From NCBI GenBank assembly GCA_963930655.1, contig OZ005610.1, positions 26,312,501 through 26,376,500 of the forward strand: a stretch of 64,000 nt of DNA, read 5' to 3'. Each line of letters starts with the position of its first letter. The first letter of the stretch is position 1. The position numbers and the translations under genes were made by a program. The notes beneath the pieces were generated by a model. It ran no database searches and was not told the DNA's origin. It was given only the letters and a program-made list of their open reading frames with translations. This DNA comes from Myrica gale. Lineage: Eukaryota > Streptophyta > Magnoliopsida > Fagales > Myricaceae. Below are positions 35,139 through 47,057 of this stretch, one piece after another.

Positions 35139-35740
35139 GGAATGGGAGAGTTCAGTGGTTTCAGGGAAGGAGGAGATATGGTTAGGTTGCGGGAGTGATT
35201 TAAGGAGATCACTGTAGACCAATGACGTTGTTAGGTTGAAACTGTTTTTAAGGAAAAATCTCAAAAATGTAGCTCTCGGGTAGAATATCTAGAAACTGTA
35301 GACATCCTTATCATGTCACCACACAATTACCGTAAATGTCAAGAGCTTTCCTCTCCGCGTAAGACGTACGTTAACGACTCTATCCAGTTAGCTCTCGGGG
35401 TAGATTAGCACTCCCTTTTGGGCAATTTTTCGTCGTCTCTGTCTGAGCCAGACGATGTTTGGGAACTATATACGTTGTTCGAAGAACAGATAATTAGAAG
35501 ATAATAGATGTTAAAATGTAGTCCTCCCAAATTAATGCCATGCGTTATTTGTCTGGTTCATCAAAAACAACGTCGACGTCAGACTTTGCATGCTGCATCT
35601 TTATTGAATCAATGACTCTACCTGTTCCCCGAAAACGACATTTGACGATCCATGCGCAGGCTAAGCTTATAGCTAGAGGAATAAGCAATGATCTTATACA
35701 CAATTTTTACCAGATTATTTAATTTAATATATAAATATCT

Positions 35741-35856
35741 TTTCCACGGTGCATGACAAAGGGGACCAACGTGGTAACGAGAAGAATAAAGGGCAATGGA
35801 GGTTTTCTGTTGCCAATGATGTTAGAAGATGACTCGGAGTTCTTTGACTCAGACAT
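35741..35856 (-). pseudogene. Strictosidine synthase-like copy C (5' fragment only)
   Basis: From the ATG at 35856 the minus strand reads MSESKNSESSSNIIGNRK then a hydrophobic anchor segment, aligning with the first 35 or so residues of copy D. Homology stops at about 35741, exactly where the upstream homology of copy B ends. Upstream of the ATG, similarity to the copy D leader continues to about 36020. This is the 5' end of a fourth gene left by an unequal deletion. Confidence 0.75.
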
Positions 35857-36270
35857 GAGTGAGCAGTTTAGCGAGACTATATGTCAGTAAAGGAGGAAAT
35901 ACGGCGGATTAGGCAGTGATACTGGGAGAGCGATGCAGACAAACGACGTTGGGCCGTGAACTCCTAGTACAGAGTTTATCTGTAGGAGTACTATCTGCTG
36001 CTTCCCAAGCAACTCGAGAATTTTCTTTAGCTTGAGAGTTTTGACTTTTCTCAAACCAATTGGTTTTGTTTTTTCTATGAAAGAGGTATGGGAGGGAGAT
36101 TGATCTTGGGCCTTCAATACCTGGGTCCTGGAAATTCCTCGTCATACAAAAATTATCTCAAAAATAAAAGTTACTTCTTTTTTTAGGAAAACAGAGGAGT
36201 CTCCTTGACTCCAGCTTCTGCCGACTGCAGCAAGTAGAATATCTTGCACTTCTTACTGGAGGCCCGTTGC

Positions 36271-39117
36271 TCATGTGGCAGGATGTTGATTCAGATTGAG
36301 GCGGATAATGTAGGGGTAGACAAAAGAACCCCCGTACAAATGATCTCCGATCCTGATACCACTTGTAACCAATGACAGTTCTGGATCATAGTAATGGGCA
36401 GCAGGTTTTCCGGCCAAATCGACCGCCAGAAACCCACCGTTCTTCTCCATGGGAGGCGGACCTAGGTATCTCATCATGATTGCTACACACTTCCGGATGA
36501 AAGGGTAACTAAGTGCGAAATGCCATGAATCTGTATACTCCTGCAAAGATAGATAGACACGAAAAATAGTAAAATTCATCCAAGAATGAACCCAAAACCA
36601 ATTCATCAGTTTTGTTTTGCAAGTATATATAGTAACAGTATTGCATGCAGTTTTGAGAGCCCATTTGGTGTACCATTGTTAATCCAATCCAGTAGTGGCC
36701 TTCTCCATCATATCGGATGTTATCAGGCAAGCCTGGGAGGTTATCAACGAACTCATCGACTCTTCCTTTTTCCTTCCCTTGTAGATGATACTTTCTACAC
36801 CTCCTCCTGCATCAGAAACCCACTTGAAATTACCAAAAACTTGGACAAGACCAAATAAAAACATGCCTGCAAGACAAGGACTTAGCAAACATACAGTGAG
36901 GTTTCGCAAAAGATCAAGTGATTTTGATCAGGTGAGACTGCTACGCCGTTAGCAAAGTAGAGGTTGGGGATCAGCACCTCTGTCCTTTTGGTTGCAGGAT
37001 CGTAGCTTAGAAGTCTACCATGGGGCTTACCCTCTAAGATGTCCCAAAGGAACTCGTTCATACTGTATTTATATGAAGCATCTGTAAAATAAACCATGCC
37101 ATTATGTGCTACATCCACTCCGTCTGGGAGTTTGAATTTTTGTCCTTCAGCCTCATCTGTCAACGGCTCCACTGTACCTTCTGCCGTCACATTTAGTAGG
37201 CCCTGTTATATATACACACACCAGATTACAACTAATAGTACATTGTTTTTACACCACATTTGATTAAGATAAACAAATAGTTAAGAAATAGAAGAAAATC
37301 AAAGCCTATTCCGAAATCCTTTAGCTAACCACTAATTATGACATGAGCAAGAGCATGAAAGAATATTTTCAATCCACACAAAGAGGAGGAAAAAAAAAGA
37401 TTTTGATACAGTCACGTGTCTCTTCTTTCAATGGGATCATATGCATAAAGTGTAAAACTTTCCCTTTTGGAGGGTTTTCTTCTTAAAGCATATCTTTTTA
37501 TTTTCTTTTTTGCTATGTAATACCTTGACGCATTCAAGAAACTGAATATCACAAGTCCGGATATGTTTAGGAATACAGCAAGCAATGACCAATAGAACCC
37601 CTACTAGCCGCCCACTTAGCAAGCAAGTGAGCCAAATTATTACAACGCCTAGGAACCCAAGCGATCTCCCAATCCTTAAACTTACCCAACCATCTCCAGA
37701 TGAACTCGAGCATCAAGGTAATTGCCCAGCAGCGGGGCTGATCATGGGACAAAATTTCTTTGCACAAAACCAAGGAATCGCTCTCAATAACCACACGGTC
37801 CCACTTATGCTTCTACGCAGGCAAGCAAGTTTCCGCCATAGCAAACGCTTCTCCTAGAAGGGTCCATAGCAACTAAACTTTCTTAAAGCATGTCTATCGG
37901 ACATGTTTGTTTGCCTAAAATTTTGGGGTCCAAAATTTCCAACAAAACAAACACACTTCAAAATTTTTAACTTTTATACATACACTTCAAACTTTCCACA
38001 AACCCAAATAAACTTCAACATTCAAAATATTCCCAAAATTTTGGGAATATTTCCCAAAATTGCGGTAAACAAACGCCACCTATATGTATAAGTGTGAATT
38101 TTGACCGTGACCTTCACTACCATCCAAGAAACGTATGTTCCCCACTAACTAATATAAAAGATTGCTAATAAAAAAATATAAAAGATCACGGTCCTTTAAA
38201 ATTTTCTTTAACCCCTTTTTTTTAAGTCTAAAAGCCTTTTATTCTTTCTATAATCTAAGCTGTGAGTTTCTAAAGTTATGCTAAAGTTATTCGAACTGAA
38301 TAGGGATAATCCAATTCAGTGAGATAGACTCATTGACACAATATATGATCCTACATTAGGGTTCATACTAACTGCAGTGTGGACATATATACTTTGTCTC
38401 TTTCTTTCCGAAGTAGGCAATTCCGACAATAAATTGGAATGGATCCAAAACAATTACTCTGGTAGGCCACACGTGGGAGCCCATTAGAGTTATTAGTTAA
38501 GTTCAAGTTTAATGATCTGTCCTGAAGTCCAAAGCATGAAACAGTCCCACGTAGTAGGCTGAACTTGCAAAGGATTAAACAGTCTGGAGTGACGTTGGCT
38601 GGTCTTCTACCAAGTACAATCGCTGGAAAAAAAGAATATGTAAGAGTTGGTACAGTACTACCTTTTCCGAATCAGCAACGACAACTTCGCCGTTACCGCC
38701 AACTGCGATTCCCAGAGGTCTCCCGCCGGTGTTGATCCATTTCTCCACGGCAATGTCAGAAGCCGAGTCGTTCACCGTGACTCGATAGATCCACCCGTCG
38801 GCACATCCCGTGTATATGACTCCGGAGCTGGGATCATATGCAACATCTTCTGGGCCCAACAAGCTCCCCTCCCCCACGAGTTCCGATCCTCGGAGCATGC
38901 GGTCGTTGCGCGACGGTACGGATACGACATGCCGTGTCAACACGTCCGAAGGCAGAGGGGCCGGGTCGAACGAGTCGAGCCGGTAGAAAATCGTCGCGGC
39001 GACAATGGGGACCAACGCGGTAACGAAAAAAGTTAAGGACCACGACGTTTTTCTTTTGGAAATGATTTTAGAAGAGTTGGGTCTGGAATCTGCCTTGGAG
39101 TTCTTTGACACAGACAT
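36271..39117 (-). CDS. Strictosidine synthase-like protein, copy D (intact)
   Basis: Four exons in frame with GT-AG borders: 38662-39117, 36895-37202, 36674-36806 and 36271-36540, encoding 388 residues. The layout is the same as copy A: N-terminal membrane anchor (about residues 26-46), then the six-bladed propeller with [26 protein letters not shown] split across two blades, [50 protein letters not shown] and [12 protein letters not shown]. It differs from copy A mainly at the N terminus and in exon 4 ([14 protein letters not shown] versus [14 protein letters not shown]). Intron 1 is swollen to 1.46 kb by a LINE fragment (37492-37879) and a MITE (37899-38080). Substrate unknown; probably a secretory-pathway hydrolase-like propeller by family analogy. 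Confidence 0.92.
37480..37491. repeat. Target-site duplication of intronic LINE, left
   Basis: TTCTTAAAGCAT, 12 bp, repeated exactly at 37880-37891. Confidence 0.8.
37492..37879 (-). mobile_element. 5'-truncated LINE in SSL copy D intron 1
   Basis: On the minus strand 37567-37794 reads as a good RNase H-like domain of a plant [17 protein letters not shown], then [18 protein letters not shown] and [20 protein letters not shown] short 3' untranslated part ends in an A-rich tail (37492-37515). An exact 12-bp duplication brackets the insert (37480-37491 and 37880-37891). The 388-bp piece is a typical truncated LINE insertion, antisense to the window and in the same orientation as the host gene. 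Confidence 0.85.
37880..37891. repeat. Target-site duplication of intronic LINE, right
   Basis: Exact second copy of the 12-bp repeat at 37480-37491. Confidence 0.8.
37899..38080. mobile_element. MITE in SSL copy D intron 1
   Basis: 182 bp with inverted tips: GGACATGTTTGTTTGCC on the left and GGTAAACAAACGCCACC on the right, each followed inward by an AAAATTTTGGG-type segment. Non-coding. The tip sequence resembles hAT-type MITEs of plants; a target duplication is not evident. Confidence 0.65.
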
Positions 39118-41651
39118 GACGGAGGGGTTCAGTGAGTCGGTCTCCGTAAAGGTGGAGTCGTGGAGATATGGCGGATTCTTTGTTGGAGGGAGTGATGCTG
39201 AGAGAGCGACGCAGACAGGAGACCTTGGGGTCCTGGACTCGAAGCACAGTGTTTATTTGTACTATTAATATCCCAAGCAACTTGAGCAAGTTGTCTTTGT
39301 CGACGGAAACGTCGAGGTGATCGGGTCACTCATCGTGTCCCCACGATATTTGAATTTAAATGCTTTGAAATTATCGATAGCCTTTAAAAATCATAAATAT
39401 CTTTCGTCTCCTTCAGTCATTCTGATCTGTATTTTGTTTTTTTTTCTATGACTAGAAAATTCTTTAAAGTCAGGATTCTTTTGATCCAATCTTTTAGTAT
39501 AAATCTCGGTCTTTGAATCGATCTCACAGTCTAGGAAGCAGGTAAGTCAAAGGCGATAATAAGGTGTTAGAGCTAGAACTTAGAACATGTTAAAACCCAA
39601 GTTGAAGTCTTATCACCACACCAAACTCTTGGGGGTCCTTCTCTTTACTTGCTAAGAAAAAAAATCATAAATATATAGAGGAAACATAATCAATGTGGTC
39701 GGATAATGTCAACTATTAGAACTTGAGGGGTTCTAGACTTCTAGTTCATGTGGTGTTGAGGGGTTTTAGTTAGGTTAGTCGCTTTAAATGTTTAATCTAA
39801 TAAAATAATTTCTCCTTATCTAATTATCTTTTTTTCATTATAACGGATGATGTCACAAAATTTCGGCCTTCTAAACAGGCAATGGGCCGGGAGAAGTGTC
39901 CACCTAAAAGCGAAGCCCTGCATAAAACAAGGTAAATAACGGAAAAGTCTCCAATGGAAAAATTAGAGTTCTGGTATTAAGAATGGCTTGCCCCTTTAGA
40001 AGAAAGAACTTACCTCTTTTATATCTCTCTTTTTTAGGTCCCTTAGAGAGAGAACTCTTTTGAAGTGATGTCCAAGGTCCCATTTTTCAGGGAGATGGCG
40101 CCCTGCCCCACCTTTTTGGGTGGTTCGGTGTAAGTGATGGGTAAGTATGGCCTGTACCTTGCATCCCTTCCAAGGGAGGCCCATCTCATCATCTCATTGC
40201 AGATAGTGGCATAAGTGGCCATTACTTCCTCTCGTTGACACTCTATCTAGGGATGACATTAAAGAGGGACGGTTCCCTTCTGTAGGGAAAGGAGGCCCCC
40301 TCTCTGGATGAGTGAGGCACTTTACAGGAGTCTGGATCGAGTGGGCTTTTGTCCTCTCTTCAATGGCCCAACTCCTTTGGGTGGCTACTGAACTAGGCTA
40401 GTCTTACCATCCTTTGCTCTCGCAATTCAAATATGTGGACTAGTGAGGCCGAGTAAAATCTCATCCATTAATAAAAAAATATAAATAATTTATTCAAATA
40501 ATTTCTCTCTTCACAATATCACTAAATCTCATAAATCAAAATTTTAACTATCTCTTGCTAATAATCACCTAAGCATTTAGTAACAATAATACCAAGCGAA
40601 ACGTGTGTAATTAGGTGAGGTCCGAATTGTTTTTTTTTTTCTTTCTAGGGCCATAATGGGCCATCAAGCCTGTGAACAAATGAAACCAAGATGCACTTTG
40701 ATAGCATCAACGTGTCAAAAGGCCCACATGTTTGCCTGGCTTTTGAAACCTCTTGGCCCATATATTACTGCCCGGATTGAAATTCCTTTTCAACCCTCCG
40801 TCGCTTGTTCTAAGGTTCTTGCTCTGAAGTCTCTTTTATAGATGGCGACCTTTACATTTATAATTAATAGGTGATAATAATTCCCTTTATAGTATCGAGA
40901 AATGAAATCCTAACCTGAATATCACGTCATCTCTAATATAAAAGCATGCAATAATTGAAAAAATCATTATTTTAATTGGAGGCCTGTTTACCATATACAA
41001 TATATATATATATATATATAACTATTCAATAGAATAATCCCATTATGTACAAAAGAAATAATCTGAATCCATAGCATTGTTTAAGTCAATCACACACTTG
41101 TATTTTTATAATTCAAATAATTAGGGACTCTAATCCTTAGCCAAAAAGTTCCCACCGGCTTTAGATTCAACGAGTAGCCGAAACTTCAAATATTTAACTT
41201 CTTGTGTCACTCAAGTGGATTGGTTTCGAGCCATCAATTTTTGGCCACTTTCACATTCACTCTATTCACCTTTTACGTGCCATTTATGTCCAGTCATTCC
41301 GAATAAAAACTTGTCCCCCCTTCCCTCGTCTTACCGCCGCTGGTGGCACAGAATTAGCTTAGACTTCTTCCTCGAATCCTGTTGTGATTCCGCACGCGAC
41401 CAAACAGCTTTTCCAAGCGACATTGCCCCAAGTTCACACTGACTTTAGGATTCAACAAATAGCCGAAGCTCAAATATTAAACTATGTGATTTATAATTTA
41501 GATGCACCAAACATAGTGAACAACATCATGTTACTTTCATACTTTCATAGTTTTAAGGATGTTGACCAGAAAAGTAAAATGTTGTTGAAATTATTAATTC
41601 TATTAGTTTTTAATAGTTTTTATAGAAACCCTCAAATGCACCCAAAAACAT
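39118..41651. other. Intergenic, no gene recognised
   Basis: 39118-39330 is the upstream region of SSL copy D (similar to 35857-36020). A more G/C-rich block at about 39980-40480 differs in composition from its surroundings and may be part of a retrotransposon LTR, but I cannot find its ends. A (TA)n run lies at about 41001-41020. Confidence 0.4.
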
Positions 41652-41659
41652 AACAAAAG
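41652..41659. repeat. Target-site duplication of hAT element, left
   Basis: AACAAAAG, repeated exactly at 42458-42465. Confidence 0.85.
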
Positions 41660-42457
41660 TAGGCCTGATCACCGGTACCGGCACCGTTCACCGTTCACCG
41701 GCGCCCAGCGGCACCGGTGACGGTGAGCAAAATCCCCTCTTAGCGGGGATTTTGCCGGTGGCGGTGAAACCGCTCACCGTTGGGCGGTTTCACCGCTTCA
41801 CCGTTTTGTTGTTTTGTTGTTTTTTTTTTAATATGTATATCAAACGGCACCGTTTCTTTTAGTGACTTTAACCCTAACCTAAATTTCTAACCCTACATTT
41901 CTCCTTCGTAGCCTCAATCACTCGGCCTCTCTCCAAGGTCGCAACTCGCACGCCTCTCCTCAGTCGAAGTCGAACGCCTCTCAGTCTCTCGCACGCGGCA
42001 CGCCGGCCTTTCTCCTTCGTTCGAGCCTATCTCCTTCAGTCGACTCTCGCTCTCTCTCTCTCTCTATCTCTCCCCCTAATTTTCTTGTGTTTTGGTTGAG
42101 ATTTGCTGGGTTTGAGGAAATTTTTTATTTAGGGTTTTTTCGATTTGATTGATATTTGCAAAGCTTGCGATTTAGTATTGATTATATGTGGAGATTTTCT
42201 TGCGATTTGGTATTGATTAATATGTGGAGATTTTCTTGCGATTTGGTAGAATCTGTGTTGCAATTTTGGAAAATTTTTTTGTGATCTCCGGTGTAAGGCG
42301 GTAACCGCTACCGCCACCGTCGAAACCGCACCGTTAGGTGCCGGTTTCCTCCTTTCACGGTGGCGGGGGCGGTGTCTAATGTTAGACAACCGCCCATAGC
42401 GGTGGCGGTGGCGGTGGAAGGCATAACCGCCACCGCCACCGCTTATGCACAGCCCTA
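41660..42457. mobile_element. Non-autonomous hAT element, 798 bp
   Basis: Exact 8-bp duplication AACAAAAG on both sides. Terminal inverted repeats are TAGGCCTG and CAGCCCTA (one mismatch). Both subterminal regions are dense in short CGGTGGCGGT / ACCGCCACCG and CACCGTTCACCG motifs, typical of transposase binding sites in hAT elements. The interior has AACCCTAA, a C/T-rich leader-like stretch with a (CT)n run and TTTAGGGTTTTTTCGATTTG, resembling a captured 5' leader and intron start or the leader of the parent transposase gene. No transposase is encoded. Confidence 0.88.
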
Positions 42458-42465
42458 AACAAAAG

Positions 42466-43078
42466 GCTAAAAACCAGAACTTTCTTGGAACGAGAGTTGG
42501 ATATGCCAAAGCATCCTAATATAATTTTATTTGAATTGATGGGTAATCAATTTTCCTTCTATAAATAAACAAATATATATTATATTGTAATCTCTTTTCC
42601 TTTTGTTCTTCTGCAATCATTGAATTCTCCTTGTCAGTTTAAGTAATATAATAGTGGCAACTTGTGTAGAATAATATTATGTCTCTACCCAGTATCCATC
42701 ACTAATCTGGCTTAGTTATCTGGTCTAATACACGCATAATGACAAGTTTTCAGGGGGGGGGGGGTGGCATGGAAAGAAGAAAAGGCCCACCACCCACCGA
42801 AAGACAAAAAAAAAAAGGCTAATAAATTGCAGGAAGTGAACTATACATGTGAGCCATTCATAATTGCATATCATTATGACATACGTATCTCCCGTGTTCC
42901 TCTCTCTTACTTTCTCCTCTCGAAAATTGATAAGAAACGCAGCCGTTCGACAGCAGCCACCCCCTGGACCGAAGAATCTCTCCAGACCTTTTTACTTTCT
43001 TTAATTCAGTGCCACCACTTTCATTTTCAATTATTTATACGTCTGGGAGGCTGTAGAGGCAGTGCGGCTCTGGTTTCC
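42466..43078. other. Upstream of serine acetyltransferase gene
   Basis: Starts directly after the right duplication of the hAT element. It contains a 12-base G-run (42753-42764) and an A-rich stretch. The last 200 bases are probably the 5' leader; the frame is open upstream of the chosen ATG. Confidence 0.45.
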
Positions 43079-46000
43079 ATGGCTTGCATGAGCGATGAGA
43101 GCTGGGTTTCTCTCCCCAAAATGCTATCAGAACGTATGTCTCTTACAGGAGAGCAAAGTGAGGAGGAAAATAAAAACTGTTTTGATTCGAAGACTTCTCA
43201 GTACCGGTTAGAAAACGTTTTTCCGGTTTATGCATTGGGGGTCATAAGGCCTGATTCTGACTCTGTTCTCCGTTCGGATGACCCGGTTGCAGATCCCATT
43301 TGGGATGCTGTGAAAGAAGAGGCCAAGTTGGAGGTACAGACTCCTAGTCCAATACTTGCTTAGGTCCTTTTTTTTCAGTGTTGTCTTTTGTTATTTTTAC
43401 CCTGTTGGATTGTGAGTAGTCGCGTTCCGAAACTGGGCGCTGTTTTATTCGGTATAGAGTTCTGCTTTATTTTAGCTTGTTCAATTTTCTTGCAGTGTTT
43501 GGATTGATGTTTCTTAGAAACTGACTTTTATGGGTACAAGGAACCAACTTTTAAGGTTCTCGTCAGTTACGCATATGTTTAACTTTGTTTTTGGGATGGC
43601 TTCAAGTTGGATAACTTGTCTTTCATGGTATTTGTTATACCAAACCACGCTAGTGAATTTATATTTGTTGGACTAATAGCACTGGCTTTCAGTGTAAGCA
43701 GTCTATTCGAGAACCGGGTAGTCTGAAATCTTACGCGTAGTGTCAATTAAATGTTAGCGTATTGTACAATTTGGTTCACTAGTTAGATTTTATTTTGTTG
43801 AATTCATCCTCATATATATACGGTACCACACATCACTGCAGGCAGAAAAGGAGCCAATTTTGAGTAGCTTCTTGTATGCCAGTATATTGTCACACGATTG
43901 CTTAGAGCAAGCCTTGGGGTTTGTTCTTGCAAATAGATTGCAGAAACCTACACTCCTGGCGACTCAGCTGATGGATATATTCTGCAATGTAATATTTCGT
44001 GACAGGTGTATACAACGGGCAATCCGCCTAGATATGCAGGTAACTTAATCAGTAGTCCAAAGAACGTGGTGTTGGTTATTGACTCGACAAATACATTTAA
44101 AATCTGGAAATCTTCTTTCTACAGGCCTTCAAAGACCGTGATCCTGCTTGTTTGTCATATTGCTCAGTTCTGTTGTATCTTAAGGTATGTCAGGAATGAT
44201 CCGGTTTTATTGGTGCCGTATATTGATCTTGGTTGGAGAAGTATGGTGATTACAGAAATTTGTTAATTAGTGGTGCTTTGTAACATTAGGAAACTAAACA
44301 TCACAAGATCCAGAAGTAAGTAGAAAGTAAACATATTGGTAATCTTTTAACATTTATTTTATAGGAGCCAAATTTGGTCATAAGCCACCTGGATTTCTAA
44401 GATAGGGATTTCTGGTAACTACTGTTTCAGCATCAATTAGAGTGATGTGCCTTGTCAAATTCAATATGATGAATTAATTAGGTAATGTGGTTCACAAGAA
44501 AAGCTTAGCTCTCACCCCTGCTTCGAACTTATGTCATTCCTTACATTGCTCTTTCACACCCCCTCCCCCTTCTTAAAAAAAAGGAAAAGAAAAAGGATAA
44601 AACCAAGTACATTCTTGATGTTGTGAATCATGCTTTATTGCAGGGATATCATTCTCTGCAAGTTTATCGAGTGGCGCATGCATTATGGAGCCAAGGGCGT
44701 AAAATATTGGCATTGGCATTACAAAGCCGAATCAGTGAGGTAGTTTTGTGCTTTTTTTGGCTGATACTTGATGAGCTATGTACACAAAGAGGAAACTTTA
44801 TGTGCGCTCTATGTGTTACGAGCACCCTCACTTTTTTTCTTTTCTGTTCTCATTTAATCTGTCAACGGTTTTTTCTCTTTCAGGTGTTTGGAGTTGACAT
44901 ACATCCAGGTGTGTTCATTTCTAGTTCTGACACATATGCTAGTCCAAGTCTCTAGGCATTCTGTTATTGAGTGTGGCAAGAGCAGGACAGGTGTTATTTT
45001 TGAATGAGAAGGAATGTTTGTTCCTGCGTATGTTGTGAGATGCAGCTTAGATATATTTTCCAACACATGTTTGTGTTTTTGTGTTCACCAGAAGTTTTAA
45101 TGAATCATGAGAGTTGAAGATATGGTATATAGTGATTTGTGAATTGATTTTCTGCAGAAAGATGGTTGTTCAAATGTATCTTGGAATGTGGTCATTTCTT
45201 TACTGAAATTATTTCTGTACTATGAAGGGCTAACTATTACCAACCCCCCCCCCTCTCCCCATTTTTTTGTCCAGCTGCAAAAATTGGAGAGGGTATATTA
45301 TTGGATCACGGGACAGGTGTAGTAATTGGTGAAACTGCTGTTGTAGGAAACAGAGTTTCATTGATGCATGTAAGTCAATTTCATTCTCCGCGGTGTTCCC
45401 TTATTTAATGGAAGAATAGTCTGCTTCAGTCCACCGAGTAGTTTGCATTACTTTTACACTTGTTTGTTAATTTCTTGAAAATTATCTCATCAAAACTTCT
45501 TGCTAAGAATTGGGAAAAAAAGAAGGTAAAATAAAATTTTAAATTTCGATATATGGGAATGTCTTTCTTTGGTGACTTATTATGCATACTCAAGTTGTAA
45601 GTTCTGAAGTGTTTTGCTATGGAAGAATGGTCCTAATGTTAGTTTTTGGTCTAGAAAATGAGAATTTCCTGATCGTATTTGTGATATGTTTTAACTTTGC
45701 TCTTATTCAATTGCATTCCTTGAATCTTCCGAGTCGATCTAGATCTATACTTTGGATATTTCATTTTCGGGATTTCGTTATTCTTATTACAGAGATATGA
45801 TTTGACAGGGTGTAACTTTAGGAGGAACAGGTAAAGAAGTTGGTGATCGCCATCCGAAAGTAGGTGAAGGTGCACTAATTGGAGCCAGTGCAAACATACT
45901 TGGAAACATTAAAATAGGTGAAGGTGCAATGGTTGCAGCCGGTTCTCTTGTGTTAAAAGACATCCCTCCACACAGGTAGAAAGTGATTTCTGGTTTCCAG

Positions 46001-47057
46001 CATTATGGTTTTTGTAATCTCAATGTTGTCTCCTTGTTGGATTTAGGATAACATCTTAGAGATTTTACTCTTTTTTTCTTGTCTCTGTTCCCAAGCATGG
46101 TGGTAGGAATACCAGCAAAAGTGATTGGATATGTGGATGAGCAAGATCCATCATTGACAATGAAGCATGGTATGCCATACACACGAACAAACCTGCAAAC
46201 TAGATTTTTGTTATTTTATGTGGGTTGAAACTTGCTTCTGTTTTCTTCATTTAACTAGGAAACTAGGATAATGTCCTGTAGAAAAGCATCAAATAGATTA
46301 GAAGCGTGAAGCTTCCATTAATTACACCCGGATTCAACAATATAACACAGTAGGGCAGAGTCTGGAACCCTTCTTGTTGAAGAGTAGTTGCTTTGTGCTA
46401 AGAATACTTAAAATAAATCTTATTCAGGCATTCGATTTGTCTTAAAAAGAAAAGTGCTTAAGCCAAAAGATGGACTTTGCAAGTATTCGCCGTTTGCGTA
46501 ATAACACCATATTTGGTTGCCCCGCGCTGGAAGGTGCAGAAGCAACTTCGGATGATAAGGTGACCCTGGATCTATTTTTGACCATATCAAGCTTCTGTTC
46601 TAATGAATGTCTGCTTTTATACGCTTCGCTTTCTAAAATTCATATTTTTTTTGTAAACTTTGATATTTTGTATGTGGAAATACATTGTTTGTTTACTTTC
46701 TGGTAAGTGCATGTCTTGTAGCATTCATTTACCTCTCTTGTTGCTATGTGCAGATGCTACCAGAGACTTTTTCGAACATGCAGCTGTCGGTTTTAAAGGT
46801 GGAAGACCAACTGGTTAGCATTCTTGTCATTTTGTTGGTTTGGAAGCCACTTTACCCAATTTGTGAACCTTTCTGTTCCGTGTGTTATTTGAGCTCTGTT
46901 GGGTTTAGGCTACTAAACAAGGGGGTTTGTATGACTCATTTCCTCCAGAAAACTGCTGCCTCACCTTGTCATGTTGTGTGATTTTTCAGGGGCTCAGGAT
47001 GGTGAAAGAAATGAGGAGAAGCCACTTGAGCGACGTGGAGAGACTCAAAATCTCTGA
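43079..47057 (+). CDS. SERAT3;1: Serine O-acetyltransferase, group 3
   Basis: Ten exons keep frame: 43079-43333, 43842-44039, 44125-44184, 44644-44739, 44884-44908, 45275-45369, 45809-45975, 46096-46169, 46754-46813 and 46990-47057, giving 365 residues. The enzyme makes O-acetylserine from serine and acetyl-CoA, the first committed step of cysteine synthesis. An N-terminal helical domain ([46 protein letters not shown]) is followed by the left-handed beta-helix with the catalytic [33 protein letters not shown] and [15 protein letters not shown]. The gene has many introns and a long hydrophilic C-terminal tail beyond [12 protein letters not shown], both features of the cytosolic SERAT3 group, which has low activity and does not need the cysteine synthase complex. 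The ATG at 43079 is the likely start; an upstream open frame exists. Confidence 0.95.

Noticed and set aside
42129-42509. 126-codon open frame on the minus strand with His/Arg and Gly runs
   Set aside because: It lies almost wholly inside the hAT element, and the low-complexity protein is a reading of its CGGTGGCGGT subterminal repeats.
46470-46706. Open frame between serine acetyltransferase exons 8 and 9
   Set aside because: It lies in an intron; exon 8 joins exon 9 at 46754 in frame without it.
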